Positions 1 to 8,432 of a DNA stretch of 64,000 bases are shown piece after piece. The stretch lies in contig NZ_CP120733.1 of assembly GCF_029542625.1 (NCBI RefSeq), positions 1,364,001-1,428,000 of the forward strand, in the 5' to 3' direction. The position numbers and the translations under genes are program-made. Under the pieces are notes generated by a model. The model did not search any database. It saw nothing but the letters and a program-made list of their open reading frames with translations, and was not told the DNA's origin. This DNA is from Tepidibacter hydrothermalis (GTDB lineage Bacteria; Bacillota; Clostridia; Peptostreptococcales; Peptostreptococcaceae). The first letter of the stretch is position 1. Each line of letters begins with the position of its first letter.

Positions 1-44
1 AAAAGGTTTGAATATCAAAATAAAAATGAAAGGAAGATGAATTT

Positions 45-1127
45 ATGAAATTACCGTCTTTAAATATAGGGGAGTTAATAGCTAAGGTTCCAATTATTCA
101 AGGAGGAATGGGAGTTGGTGTATCAGGTGCAAGACTTGCTGCAGCCGTTGCTAATGAAGGTGGAATTGGAGTTATATCAGGAGTACAGATAGGTTATAAG
201 GAAGATGATTTTAGAGTTGATAATAAATCAGCAAATATAAGAGCTTTAAAAAGAGAAATAAAAAGAGCAAAAGATTTAAGCCCTAATGGAATAATAGGGG
301 TCAATTTTTTAGTTGCAATGGAAAATTATAAAGAAATGGTAAAAGCTGCAGTAGAGGAAAAGGTAAACCTAATAATATCAGGAGCGGGTCTTCCTAAGTC
401 ACTACCAGATCTTATAAAGGGATCAAAGACTAAAATTGCTCCAATAGTATCATCTGCAAAAGCTGCAACATTAATATCAAAACTTTGGGATAGAAAATAT
501 AACTATGCTCCAGATATGGTCATAGTAGAAGGTCCTAAGGCTGGAGGACACTTAGGTTTTTCTATAAGCGAATTAGGAGCAATTCAGAACATAGATTTGG
601 TTAAAATAATAAATGAAGTTAAAGAAAGTTTAAAGCCTTTTAAAGAAAAATATCAAAAGGATATACCTGTTGTTGTGGCTGGAGGTATATTTGATGGTGA
701 GGATATAGCTAAATATATTAAAGCTGGTGCTGATGGAGTTCAAATGGGAACTAGATTTGTAGCTACTGATGAATGTGAAGCACATATAAACTTTAAAGAA
801 GCTTATATAAACGCTGAAAAAGGTGATATTGAACTTATAAAAAGTCCTGTAGGTATGCCTGGAAGAGCGATTAATAATGATTTTGTTAAAAAAACTAAAA
901 TTGGAAGTATTCCAGTCAAGAAATGTTATAACTGTATCTCTGGATGTAGTCCAAAAGATATCCCATACTGTATAACAGATGCATTGGTTAGAGCTGTTAA
1001 TGGAGACGTAGAAAACGGACTTATATTTAGTGGGAGTAATGCATACAAACTAGATAAAATAGTTTCTGTACACCAACTTATGAAGGAACTTGTAGAAGAA
1101 TCTAGCGCAAAACTTAATACTATATAA
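45..1127 (+). CDS. Nitronate monooxygenase / FabK-like flavin oxidoreductase
   Basis: A 360-residue FMN-dependent TIM-barrel oxidoreductase of the nitropropane dioxygenase / enoyl-ACP reductase II superfamily. The glycine-rich N-terminal motif IIQGGMGVGVS (about residues 18-28) and the phosphate-binding segment VVAGGIFDGEDIAKYIKAG followed by DGVQMGTRF (about 223-250) are typical. The C-terminal part carries a Cys-rich stretch (CYNCISGC) found in long clostridial members. The ATG has an AGGAAG ribosome site 8 nt upstream. A MarR-type regulator follows 19 nt downstream and is probably co-transcribed; in related bacteria such pairs sit in fatty-acid gene neighbourhoods, but no fab genes are visible here. 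The substrate, nitronate or enoyl-ACP, cannot be told from the sequence. Confidence 0.85.
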   Translation: MKLPSLNIGELIAKVPIIQGGMGVGVSGARLAAAVANEGGIGVISGVQIGYKEDDFRVDNKSANIRALKREIKRAKDLSPNGIIGVNFLVAMENYKEMVKAAVEEKVNLIISGAGLPKSLPDLIKGSKTKIAPIVSSAKAATLISKLWDRKYNYAPDMVIVEGPKAGGHLGFSISELGAIQNIDLVKIINEVKESLKPFKEKYQKDIPVVVAGGIFDGEDIAKYIKAGADGVQMGTRFVATDECEAHINFKEAYINAEKGDIELIKSPVGMPGRAINNDFVKKTKIGSIPVKKCYNCISGCSPKDIPYCITDALVRAVNGDVENGLIFSGSNAYKLDKIVSVHQLMKELVEESSAKLNTI

Positions 1128-1146
1128 ATATAAAGTGGTGACAAAT

Positions 1147-1590
1147 ATGAATGAAAATGTTAAAACATTAAATAAATTAATAACAAGTATTTTTTATGAT
1201 TTAACAGATATAGAAAAAAAAATATTTGCTCAAAGCCAGTTTAATGATATTTCAGTAAATGAAATTAGAACTATTCAAGCCATAGGAGTAAAAGAGCCTA
1301 GAAAAATGAGCGAAGTCGCTATGGATTTGAAAATTACAGTTGGAACTTTGACTATATCAATTAATAGACTTGTAAAAAAAGGTTATGTAAAAAGAGTTAA
1401 GACGGAAGAAGACCGACGTATAGTAATAGTTGACTTAACTGAAAAAGGAAAACTTGTTTATCAAACACATGAAAAATTTCATTATGAAATTATAGAAAAT
1501 ATAGTTTCTACATTGAATAAAAATGAACAGAAAATGCTTATACAATCGTTAGAAAATGTATGTGACTTTTTCAAATCTAAATACTATTAA
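1147..1590 (+). CDS. MarR family transcriptional regulator
   Basis: A 147-residue winged-helix regulator. The central region has the MarR recognition helix and wing: VAMDLKITVGTLTISINRLVKKGYV, then the wing with EEDRRIVIVDLTEKG, the DxRxxxxxLTxxG signature of the family. Start choice: the longest frame opens at GTG 1135, but a GGTGA ribosome site (1137-1141) lies just before ATG 1147 with normal spacing, so 1147 is preferred. It follows the flavin oxidoreductase closely and ends in a strong terminator, so the two form a short operon. A FabT-like role in lipid control is possible by position but is inference. Confidence 0.88.
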   Translation: MNENVKTLNKLITSIFYDLTDIEKKIFAQSQFNDISVNEIRTIQAIGVKEPRKMSEVAMDLKITVGTLTISINRLVKKGYVKRVKTEEDRRIVIVDLTEKGKLVYQTHEKFHYEIIENIVSTLNKNEQKMLIQSLENVCDFFKSKYY

Positions 1591-1591
1591 A

Positions 1592-1621
1592 AGCTTATGC
1601 AATTTGCATAAGCTCTTTTTT
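1592..1621 (+). terminator. Rho-independent terminator after the MarR gene
   Basis: Nine-base-pair stem AGCTTATGC / GCATAAGCT with a 5-nt loop, followed by CTTTTTT. It directly follows the MarR stop codon. Confidence 0.9.
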
Positions 1622-1624
1622 ATT

Positions 1625-1762
1625 CTTAAAGAAATTATATTATTTTTTGTTTTATGGATAACTTATTGAAAAGGCTAAATTTGCAAGTATTTTTGAGCAA
1701 CGGAGCCTGTAAGGATCGTTGGCGACATGAGTCACCGCGTTAGCGAGTAGACGAATTTTTTT
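1625..1762. repeat. Dispersed intergenic repeat, copy 1 (module B)
   Basis: About 138 bp closely resembling 25481-25604 and, in its core, 11741-11851 and 23655-23763. Landmarks in order are an A/T-rich left end with TATGGATAACTTAT, then TATTTTTGAGCAACGGAGCC, then GTTGGCG, ATGAGTCA, and a right end GTAGACGAATTTTTTTAT. It contains two potential hairpins: 1698-1721 (CAACG...CGTTG) and 1731-1752 (around CGC-GTTA-GCG). No open reading frame is conserved. It lies just after a terminator. See the findings for the comparison between copies. Confidence 0.8.
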
Positions 1763-1820
1763 ATAACGAATAGGAAATTATATTCATTTTTAATTTATGG
1801 ATAAATATAATTTTCGTTAT
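1763..1820. repeat. Palindromic repeat module A, copy 1
   Basis: Imperfect inverted repeat: ATAACGAA (1763-1770) plus AAATTATAT on the left, ATATAATTTTCGTTAT (1805-1820) on the right. A close copy starts at 11685 with the same ATAACGAATAGGAAATTATAT left arm, and degenerate copies lie near 1966 and 25360. It is attached directly to the end of module B. Confidence 0.75.
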
Positions 1821-2163
1821 GAGTTTCAAAAAAGTTTACATTTAAGATTCTTCTAAAGAAGAACTTTTTTATGTATACTATTCTTAAATTTTTAGAGTAT
1901 TAGGAGTTTTTCCGAATATGAATTAGGAAAGATCATAAAAAGCTAAATTTTGTATTTATAAGAAAATTATATTTATTGTAAATATAATTAAATTTTATAG
2001 AACGTTTGAAATATATAAGATTTTTAAGAGATATGAAGATAAATTGGATAAATCTAATCATTTAAGCTAGAAAGACAAAATATAGTAATATATGAAGTTT
2101 TTTAGTTTGTACCTTTTGATATATAATTGTTGAATCAGAATAACAGATATCATAAAGGAGGTT
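1821..2163. other. Non-coding spacer before the antiporter gene
   Basis: No gene seen. It holds a terminator-like hairpin at 1844-1870 (TTCTTC-TAAA-GAAGAA then CTTTTTT), a degenerate module-A palindrome near 1966-2010, and then A/T-rich sequence leading to the antiporter ribosome site. No clear -35/-10 pair could be fixed. Confidence 0.5.
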
Positions 2164-2169
2164 ATGAAA

Positions 2170-3396
2170 TTGGAAAATAGTACAGTGGTGGCAGTTAATG
2201 AAATACTGAGATTAACTGTTATAATATTGATTGTAGGAATGATTTTTTCAAAAATAAGTAAAATAGTTAAAGTACCAGATGTAGTATTATTTTTAATAGC
2301 GGGAATTATAATAGGTCCATCAGTTTTAAATATAGCTAGTATAGAGGCTTATCCTGTTGCTAATCAACTTATACTGACTTTTGGGTCAGCATATATATTA
2401 TATGATGGAGGTAGAGAGGTAAAACTTAAGGTTTTAAATGATGTGAAAATGACAGTAGGATTATTGGCAAGTTTAGGAGTGCTAATTTCTGCTTTTTCAA
2501 TTGGATTTATATCTATGAAGATATTCAATATTTCATTTATATCTGCTTTGTTGATAGGTTCAGTAATAGCATCTACAGATCCTGCAACATTAGTTCCAGT
2601 ATTTAAATCCATAGCTATAAAAGATAGGTTAAAACAAACTGTAATAAGTGAATCTGCATTTAATGATGCAGTTGGAGCGATACTTGTTTTTTCAATACTT
2701 ACAATAATAGATTCAGGAAAAATTTCATTAAGTCATAATATCGAAGAATTGTTGATAATGATTGCTGGAGGACTGATTGCTGGAGTGATTATTGGAATTT
2801 TGGCATCTATGTCTATATCAGAAGGTAAGTACGGATTTTTTTATGAATTTGCACCATTAGTTTCTATAGTTGCGGTTATAGCTTCTTATATGTTGGCTGA
2901 AACTATAGGGGGAAGTGGATATATGGCTACTTTTATAACAGGACTTTTATGTGGAAATAAAAAAACATTCAAACTATGGGTTCCTGAAAAACATTATCAA
3001 ATACAAACTCATGTAAGAGAAACACTTGCAGTTATAATGAGAATTTCTATATTTGTTTTGCTTGGAACTCATGTTGACTTCATATCTTTAGGAATGTATT
3101 GGAAACAATCGCTTATAGTAATCGCTGCATTAGTTTTAGTTGTAAGACCTTTATCTGTAATAATATGTGTAATTTTTGATAGAAAAACAAAGTGGAGTAT
3201 GAATGAAATATTATTTATGATGTGGGTAAGAGAAACTGGAGTAATACCAGCAGCACTATCTGGAATGATAATGAGTATGAATGTAGATAATAAAGGTGTT
3301 TTATCATCAGTAGTATTTATGGCAATCTTGATAACCTTAGGAATTCAAGCTAGTACAACAAAATGGGTGGCAAAAAAATTAAATGTATTAGAATAA
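2170..3396 (+). CDS. Cation:proton antiporter (CPA family)
   Basis: About 408 residues with roughly 11-13 hydrophobic segments; a monovalent cation/H+ antiporter of the inner membrane. The CPA ion-binding motifs are visible: ASTDPATLVPVFKSI and, about 40 residues later, SESAFNDAVGA (the conserved Asp of the transport site). There is no C-terminal TrkA-type regulatory domain. Start choice: an ATG lies at 2164, but the ribosome site AAGGAGG ends at 2161, only 2 nt before it; TTG 2170 is 8 nt away and is preferred. The difference is two residues. It is monocistronic with a bidirectional terminator downstream. Na+ or K+ preference cannot be read from the sequence. Confidence 0.85.
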   Translation: MENSTVVAVNEILRLTVIILIVGMIFSKISKIVKVPDVVLFLIAGIIIGPSVLNIASIEAYPVANQLILTFGSAYILYDGGREVKLKVLNDVKMTVGLLASLGVLISAFSIGFISMKIFNISFISALLIGSVIASTDPATLVPVFKSIAIKDRLKQTVISESAFNDAVGAILVFSILTIIDSGKISLSHNIEELLIMIAGGLIAGVIIGILASMSISEGKYGFFYEFAPLVSIVAVIASYMLAETIGGSGYMATFITGLLCGNKKTFKLWVPEKHYQIQTHVRETLAVIMRISIFVLLGTHVDFISLGMYWKQSLIVIAALVLVVRPLSVIICVIFDRKTKWSMNEILFMMWVRETGVIPAALSGMIMSMNVDNKGVLSSVVFMAILITLGIQASTTKWVAKKLNVLE

Positions 3397-3400
3397 ATAA

Positions 3401-3430
3401 AAAATCCTCTTAAATTTAAGAGGATTTTTT
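3401..3430. terminator. Bidirectional terminator between convergent genes
   Basis: Perfect 14-bp inverted repeat AAAATCCTCTTAAA / TTTAAGAGGATTTT, A-rich before and T-rich after. It serves the antiporter gene (plus) and the parvulin gene (minus), whose stop lies at 3433. Confidence 0.9.
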
Positions 3431-3432
3431 AT

Positions 3433-4182
3433 TTATTCGTTTATAGTAACACTATACTTAGATTTTAATTCTTCTACTTTTTCAAAGTATGTAACTTGTT
3501 GTTGTTTGTGGATTAATTGACCATATATATTGTCCTTAACTTCGTCAAAAGATTTTATTTCTGCATCTTTTTTATCAGTTAATTTGATTATATGATATCC
3601 AAATTGAGTTTTAACTGGCTCGCTAACTGCACCTTTCTCCATATTGAAAGCTGCGTTTTCAAACTCAGGAACCATTTGTCCCTTTGAGAAAAATCCTAAA
3701 TCTCCACCTCTTTCGTTTGAAGGGCACTTAGAATATTTTTTAGCAGCATCTTCGAATGATAAACCGTTGTTTATTTCAGCTAATATGTCTTTAGCTTGAG
3801 ATTCATCTTCTACAAGTATGTGGCTAGCTTGAACACCTTCAGCAGATTTGAATTGTTCTTTGTTGTTTTCGTAGAAGTCTTTAGCTTCTTTTTCTTCAAC
3901 TTTTACACTGCTTAATAATTTGCCAATAGAGTATTGTTTTAAGAAGTTTTCTTTTATTTTTTTCATTTCATTTTTAAATTCTTCTTCTTCATCAGCATTA
4001 TTTTCTATAGCATTTAAATAAAATAATTCTTGGTTAACTAAATCTTCTAAAAGTTTTTTTCTTCCTTCTTCTGATTGGAATTGCATAGCTCTTTGAGGAC
4101 CTAGACTTTGAAGTGCAGAATCAACATCCATTGTAGTAATTTCTTTTGTGCCAACTACGGCTAAAACATCTTTTTTTTCCAT
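3433..4182 (-). CDS. Peptidylprolyl isomerase, parvulin type, apparently cytosolic
   Basis: A 249-residue protein with an N-terminal SurA/PrsA-like helical chaperone part (about 1-110, highly charged) and a parvulin rotamase domain (about 117-210) containing ASHILV, KYSKCPSNERGGDLGFFSKG, MVPEFE and FGYHIIKLTDK. Unlike secreted PrsA it has no signal peptide or lipobox: the sequence from the preferred start is MEKKDVLAVVG. Start choice: a longer frame begins at 4206 but runs through the ribosome site; AAAGGAGA sits 8 nt before ATG 4182. It is therefore predicted to act on proteins in the cytoplasm. It is monocistronic and ends at the shared terminator. Confidence 0.85.
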   Translation of the reverse strand: MEKKDVLAVVGTKEITTMDVDSALQSLGPQRAMQFQSEEGRKKLLEDLVNQELFYLNAIENNADEEEEFKNEMKKIKENFLKQYSIGKLLSSVKVEEKEAKDFYENNKEQFKSAEGVQASHILVEDESQAKDILAEINNGLSFEDAAKKYSKCPSNERGGDLGFFSKGQMVPEFENAAFNMEKGAVSEPVKTQFGYHIIKLTDKKDAEIKSFDEVKDNIYGQLIHKQQQVTYFEKVEELKSKYSVTINE

Positions 4183-4277
4183 AATTAAACTCTCCTTTAA
4201 AATCATATTCTCTCACATAATAACAAAAAAAATAAATTATGTCCAATTTAATTTAAGACATGAATTTTTAAAAAATA

Positions 4278-4307
4278 TTACATAAAAATGTAAAAGTATG
4301 ATATAAT
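4278..4307 (+). promoter_or_regulatory. Putative sigma-A promoter for the amino-acid permease
   Basis: TTACAT (4278-4283), 18-nt spacer, TATAAT (4302-4307), about 150 nt before the permease start. A match by eye only; the rest of 4208-4459 is A/T-rich and shows no gene. Confidence 0.5.
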
Positions 4308-4459
4308 TGTAACGAGCAATTTAATTGGAAAATTAATGTAATAATTTTTCAAAAAAAATCATATAATAAATCAGGTATATTTTTTTGACTCATGAAACAA
4401 CTTGGATATAAGACATAAGTTGTTTGGTCTAGCACAAATATTTGAAGGGGGAAGTTTAG

Positions 4460-5863
4460 ATGAGTAGCAAATCGAAGGATTTTAATAGAGTATTGTCTAA
4501 AAAGGATGTTTTAGCATTGGCTTTCGGAGCTATGATAGGATGGGGATGGATTGTACTTGCAGGAGAATGGATAAAAAAAGCGGGATCATTAGGAGCTGCT
4601 ATAGCTTTTATACTTGGGGGCATCATGGTTTTGTTTGTAGGATTAACTTATGCAGAATTAACATCGGCAATGCCTGAGTGTGGTGGTGAGCATGTATTTA
4701 GCCATAGAGCATTAGGAGAGAATATGTCATTTATATGCACGTGGTCTATTATATTAGGATACATATCAGTTGTGGCATTTGAGGCAGTGGCACTTCCTAC
4801 TGTAGTAGAATATTTATTTCCTAACTATGTTAGGGGATATATGTATACTGTGATGGGTTATGATGTGAATTTTACATGGGTATTAGTAGGAGTTGTAAGT
4901 TCAATTCTTATAACTGCTATAAATTATATAGGTGTAAAGCCGGCAGCTTTTTTACAAGGGGTTTTGACTTTTATAGTTGTTGCTATAGGAATTTTGTTTT
5001 TTTTAGGATCTTTAGTTAACGGAGATCCTGTGAATGCAAAACCTTTAATAGTTGATGGACCTAAAGGTATATTGTCTGTTCTTATAATGACACCGTTCAT
5101 GTTTGTTGGTTTTGATGTTATACCTCAATCTGCGGCAGAAATTAATTTGCCGTTTAAAAAAATTGGAAGAATACTTCTAATGTCAGTAGTTATGGCTATA
5201 TTTTGGTATGTAATGATTATTTATGCTGTATCTTTAGCACTTAATCAAACTGAATTGAATGCATCTACTATGGTTACAGCAGATTCTATGAAAGCTGTAT
5301 ACTATAATAGTACTTTAGCTGGAAAACTTATGGTAATAGCTGGTATTGGTGGTATATTGACTAGTTGGAATTCATTTTATGTAGGTGGAAGTAGAGCTAT
5401 TTATGCTATGGCAGATTCAAAAATGCTTCCTAAGTTTTTAGCTCGTGTACATCCAAAGTATAAAACACCGACTAATGCTGTTTTATTAGTAGGAATGTTC
5501 TCGTGCATAGCGCCTTTCTTTGGAAGACAAATGCTTAGCTGGCTTGTTAATGCTGGTGGAATTACAATCGTTATGGCATACTTAATTGTAACAATATCAT
5601 TTTTAGTTTTAAGATATAAAGAGCCAAATATGAAAAGACCATATAAGATTAAGTGTGGTAAGTTAGTAGGAAGTATAGCTGTTTTATTAAGTTTAGGAAT
5701 GTTAACTTTATACTTACCAGGTGCTCCAGCTGCTCTTAACTGGCCTTATGAGTGGGGAATTATAATAGGATGGTCTCTGATGGGTGCAATATTCTTTGCA
5801 TGGGCTAAGTTATCTTATGTAGCTAATAAAGAAGATGAAGAAAAGTTACTAAAAGTTAAATAA
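4460..5863 (+). CDS. APC family amino acid permease
   Basis: A 467-residue integral membrane protein with about 12 hydrophobic segments. The N-terminal motif LAFGAMIGWGWIV corresponds to the GxIGxG substrate-backbone site of APC transporters, and PKYKTPTNAV is the typical loop between helices 8 and 9. The ATG is preceded by AAGGGGGAAG. It probably takes up amino acids with H+ or Na+; the substrate is not evident. It stands alone with its own promoter and two downstream hairpins, so it is a single-gene unit. Confidence 0.85.
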   Translation: MSSKSKDFNRVLSKKDVLALAFGAMIGWGWIVLAGEWIKKAGSLGAAIAFILGGIMVLFVGLTYAELTSAMPECGGEHVFSHRALGENMSFICTWSIILGYISVVAFEAVALPTVVEYLFPNYVRGYMYTVMGYDVNFTWVLVGVVSSILITAINYIGVKPAAFLQGVLTFIVVAIGILFFLGSLVNGDPVNAKPLIVDGPKGILSVLIMTPFMFVGFDVIPQSAAEINLPFKKIGRILLMSVVMAIFWYVMIIYAVSLALNQTELNASTMVTADSMKAVYYNSTLAGKLMVIAGIGGILTSWNSFYVGGSRAIYAMADSKMLPKFLARVHPKYKTPTNAVLLVGMFSCIAPFFGRQMLSWLVNAGGITIVMAYLIVTISFLVLRYKEPNMKRPYKIKCGKLVGSIAVLLSLGMLTLYLPGAPAALNWPYEWGIIIGWSLMGAIFFAWAKLSYVANKEDEEKLLKVK

Positions 5864-5903
5864 AACATAGTAAAAATATATATAAATAAATAAATATATC
5901 GGC

Positions 5904-5953
5904 AAAAATATAGCATAGATAGTTTAATATATAAATATGTATGCTATATTTTT
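5904..5953 (+). terminator. Long stem-loop after the permease gene
   Basis: AAAATATAGCATA pairs with TATGCTATATTTT across a 22-nt loop and runs into a T-rich tract. It lies 40 nt after the stop; a second, stronger terminator follows at 5967. Confidence 0.6.
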
Positions 5954-5966
5954 ACATTAAATTTAT

Positions 5967-5997
5967 AAAGTCCCAATTAAATATTGGGACTTTTTTT
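5967..5997 (+). terminator. Rho-independent terminator
   Basis: AAAGTCCCAAT / ATTGGGACTTT, 11-bp stem, 5-nt loop, then TTTT. The remaining spacer to 6116 is A/T-rich with no gene. Confidence 0.85.
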
Positions 5998-6116
5998 GTG
6001 TTTGAAAAATCACATTTATAAATTAACTAAATATAATGTATCAAGAAAATTTCAATAAATAATGACTTAAAAAAATATTGAAATTTAACTGAATTTAATA
6101 AGGAAAGGAGTATTTT

Positions 6117-7253
6117 ATGAAAATTGCATTTATTTGTACAGAAATGCTTCCTGTTCCTCCTGTTTTAGGAGGAGCTATTCAAATATATATACAAGGTGTA
6201 TTACCTATTTTATCTAAATATCATGAAATAACAGTTTTTAGTGTAGCAAATGATAAACTTCCTTCTAGAGAGAGCAAGGACAATGTAACTTATATTAGAG
6301 TACAAAGAGAAAATGCTGATGATTATATAAATAATGTTAAAAATGAAATTACTGACGAATTTGATTTGATCCATGTGTTTAATAGACCGCGTTGGATATC
6401 TATATTAAATGAAGTTGTACCTAATACTGCTTTAAGTCTTAGTCTTCACAATGAAATGCTGTTACCTAAAAAAATTGAACCTGAAATGGCTTTAGAATGT
6501 ATAGATAGAGTTAAATTTATTACTACTGTAAGTAAATTTGTAGCAGATGAAGTAAAAAGTATATATCCAACTGCTGAAAGTAAATTAAATCCAGTATATT
6601 CAGCTGTAGATGGAAATAAAATAAAACCATTTTGGAGTGAAGATGTTGTACAAGATAGAATAAATATGAGAAAAGAATATGGGGTTGAAAATTCAAAGGT
6701 TATACTTTATGTAGGTAGACTATCTAAAAACAAAGGACCTCATGTTTTGTTTGAAGCAATGAAAGAAGTGATGAATTCTCATCCGAATGCTGTATTGATG
6801 TGTGTAGGAAGTAAATGGTATGGTCTTAATACACCTAGTAACTATACATTGTTATTACAACATATGGCTAAAGAATTAAAAAATCCAGTTATATTTACAG
6901 GTTTCTTAACACCAGATGAAATAAGTAAATACTATAATATGGGAGATGTATTTGTATGTACTTCTCAATGGAGAGAGCCACTTGCTAGAGTTCACTATGA
7001 AGCAATGGCGGCGGGCCTTCCGATTATAACTACTGCACGTGGTGGAAATGCTGAAGTTATAGAAGAAGGAGTTAATGGATTTGCAATTAAGGAGTATGAT
7101 GATCCAAAGGCTTTTGAACAATATATTAAATATCTTTTAGATAATGAAGATCTGGCAATTGATATGGGGAAAACAGGAAGGGAATTTGTATTGGAAAAGT
7201 ATAATTGGGAAATCACTGCAAATAAGCTTTTGAAAATTTTTGAAACTATTTAA
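6117..7253 (+). CDS. cotSA: Glycosyltransferase family 4, CotSA-like
   Basis: A 378-residue GT4 glycosyltransferase with a GT-B fold. Its N-terminus, MKIAFICTEMLPVPPVLGGA with IQIYIQGVLPIL, strongly resembles Bacillus subtilis CotSA, a spore-coat protein of nearly the same length. The C-terminal donor domain shows VGRLSKNKGPHVLFEAM and the E-x7-E motif region EPLARVHYEAMAAGLPIITT (about 290-310). The ATG has GGAAAGGAG upstream. galU begins 37 nt downstream, so enzyme and UDP-glucose supplier are probably co-transcribed, fitting a UDP-glucose donor. The spore-coat role is inferred from family resemblance; no sporulation promoter was identified. Confidence 0.8.
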   Translation: MKIAFICTEMLPVPPVLGGAIQIYIQGVLPILSKYHEITVFSVANDKLPSRESKDNVTYIRVQRENADDYINNVKNEITDEFDLIHVFNRPRWISILNEVVPNTALSLSLHNEMLLPKKIEPEMALECIDRVKFITTVSKFVADEVKSIYPTAESKLNPVYSAVDGNKIKPFWSEDVVQDRINMRKEYGVENSKVILYVGRLSKNKGPHVLFEAMKEVMNSHPNAVLMCVGSKWYGLNTPSNYTLLLQHMAKELKNPVIFTGFLTPDEISKYYNMGDVFVCTSQWREPLARVHYEAMAAGLPIITTARGGNAEVIEEGVNGFAIKEYDDPKAFEQYIKYLLDNEDLAIDMGKTGREFVLEKYNWEITANKLLKIFETI

Positions 7254-7290
7254 AAATCACATAAATATATAATGAAAGGAGGTAGGTCCT

Positions 7291-8175
7291 ATCAATAAAA
7301 ATATAAAAAAAGCAGTAATACCAGCAGCTGGACTTGGAACTAGATTTTTACCAGCAACTAAGGCTCAGCCAAAAGAAATGCTTCCAATAGTGGATAAGCC
7401 AATTCTTCAATATATAATAGAGGAAGCTGTTCAATCTGGAATAGAAGAAATATTAATAATTACAGGTAGAAATAAAAAATCTATAGAAGATCATTTTGAT
7501 AAATCGGTAGAGCTAGAACTTGAACTTGAAAATAGAGAAAAAAAAGAACTTCTTGAAATAGTAAGAAATATATCAAATATGATTAATATTCACTATATAA
7601 GACAAAAAGAACCTAAAGGATTAGGTCATGCTATTTATTGCGCAAAATATTTTATAGGTAATGAACCTTTTGCTGTACTGCTTGGAGATGATATTGTTGA
7701 TTCTAAAACTCCTTGTTTAAAACAGCTTATAAGTGTTTATCAAAAGTATCAAACTACAATACTTGGAGTTCAAGATGTTCCTAAAGAAGATGTAAATAAA
7801 TATGGAATAATTAAATCAGAACACATAGATGATAGAATATATAAGGTTGAGGACTTAGTAGAAAAACCAGATATAGATAAGACTCCTTCAAATATAGCTA
7901 TTTTAGGAAGATATATCATAACTCCTAATATATTTAAAATATTAGAAAATTTACCTCCGGGTAAAGGTAAAGAAATACAGCTTACAGATGGGCTAAAGGA
8001 ACTTTCTAAAATAGAAGCAATGCACGCTTACAATTTTGAAGGAAGAAGGTATGATGTTGGAGATAAGTTAGGATTTTTAAAAGCAACTGTAGATTTTGCT
8101 CTAAAACATGATGAATTAAAAGATGATCTTTTAGATTATTTAAATAAAGTAGTAAAAAATAATATAATAAAATAA
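7291..8175 (+). CDS. galU: UTP-glucose-1-phosphate uridylyltransferase, apparent AUC start
   Basis: Makes UDP-glucose from UTP and glucose-1-phosphate. The signature AAGLGTRFLPATKAQPKEML lies before the first in-frame ATG (7378), so the gene must start earlier. Reading back, an in-frame stop (TGA 7273) is reached with no ATG, GTG or TTG. A consensus ribosome site AAAGGAGGT (7275-7283) places the start 8 nt after GGAGG, on ATC 7291. That gives M-NKNIKKAVIPAAG and 294 residues, matching the family length (about 292). Other landmarks are EKP and GRYIITPNIF. It probably forms an operon with the cotSA-like gene. A sequencing error turning ATG into ATC is the main alternative. Confidence 0.9.
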   Translation: MNKNIKKAVIPAAGLGTRFLPATKAQPKEMLPIVDKPILQYIIEEAVQSGIEEILIITGRNKKSIEDHFDKSVELELELENREKKELLEIVRNISNMINIHYIRQKEPKGLGHAIYCAKYFIGNEPFAVLLGDDIVDSKTPCLKQLISVYQKYQTTILGVQDVPKEDVNKYGIIKSEHIDDRIYKVEDLVEKPDIDKTPSNIAILGRYIITPNIFKILENLPPGKGKEIQLTDGLKELSKIEAMHAYNFEGRRYDVGDKLGFLKATVDFALKHDELKDDLLDYLNKVVKNNIIK

Positions 8176-8209
8176 AGGTACGAAAAAGCTATGCTTTTTC
8201 GTACCTTTT
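8174..8209 (+). terminator. Rho-independent terminator after galU
   Basis: Sixteen-base-pair perfect stem AAAGGTACGAAAAAGC / GCTTTTTCGTACCTTT with a 3-nt loop, then T residues. It overlaps the galU stop codon. The sequence from 8210 to 8432 is A/T-rich and presumably holds the oxaloacetate decarboxylase promoter, which I could not pinpoint. Confidence 0.9.
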
Positions 8210-8432
8210 ATTTATTTGAAAAAATTTAATTATAACTACTATTAATAATGGAAAAAATAATTAAATACTGTTATTAAAATATGTTAATTATATCTCACTT
8301 TATAAAAAAAAAAGAACCCACTGAAACAAATAAAAAAATAAATCATATAGCTTTAAATACCTTTTACAATAACTGTACACAGATAAAACATATTGATACA
8401 ATTAAGGTAAATCAACGAAATGAGGTGGAATT

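Noticed and set aside
1135-1146. GTG starts of the MarR gene
   Set aside because: Both GTG codons lie in or overlap the GGTGA ribosome site used by ATG 1147.
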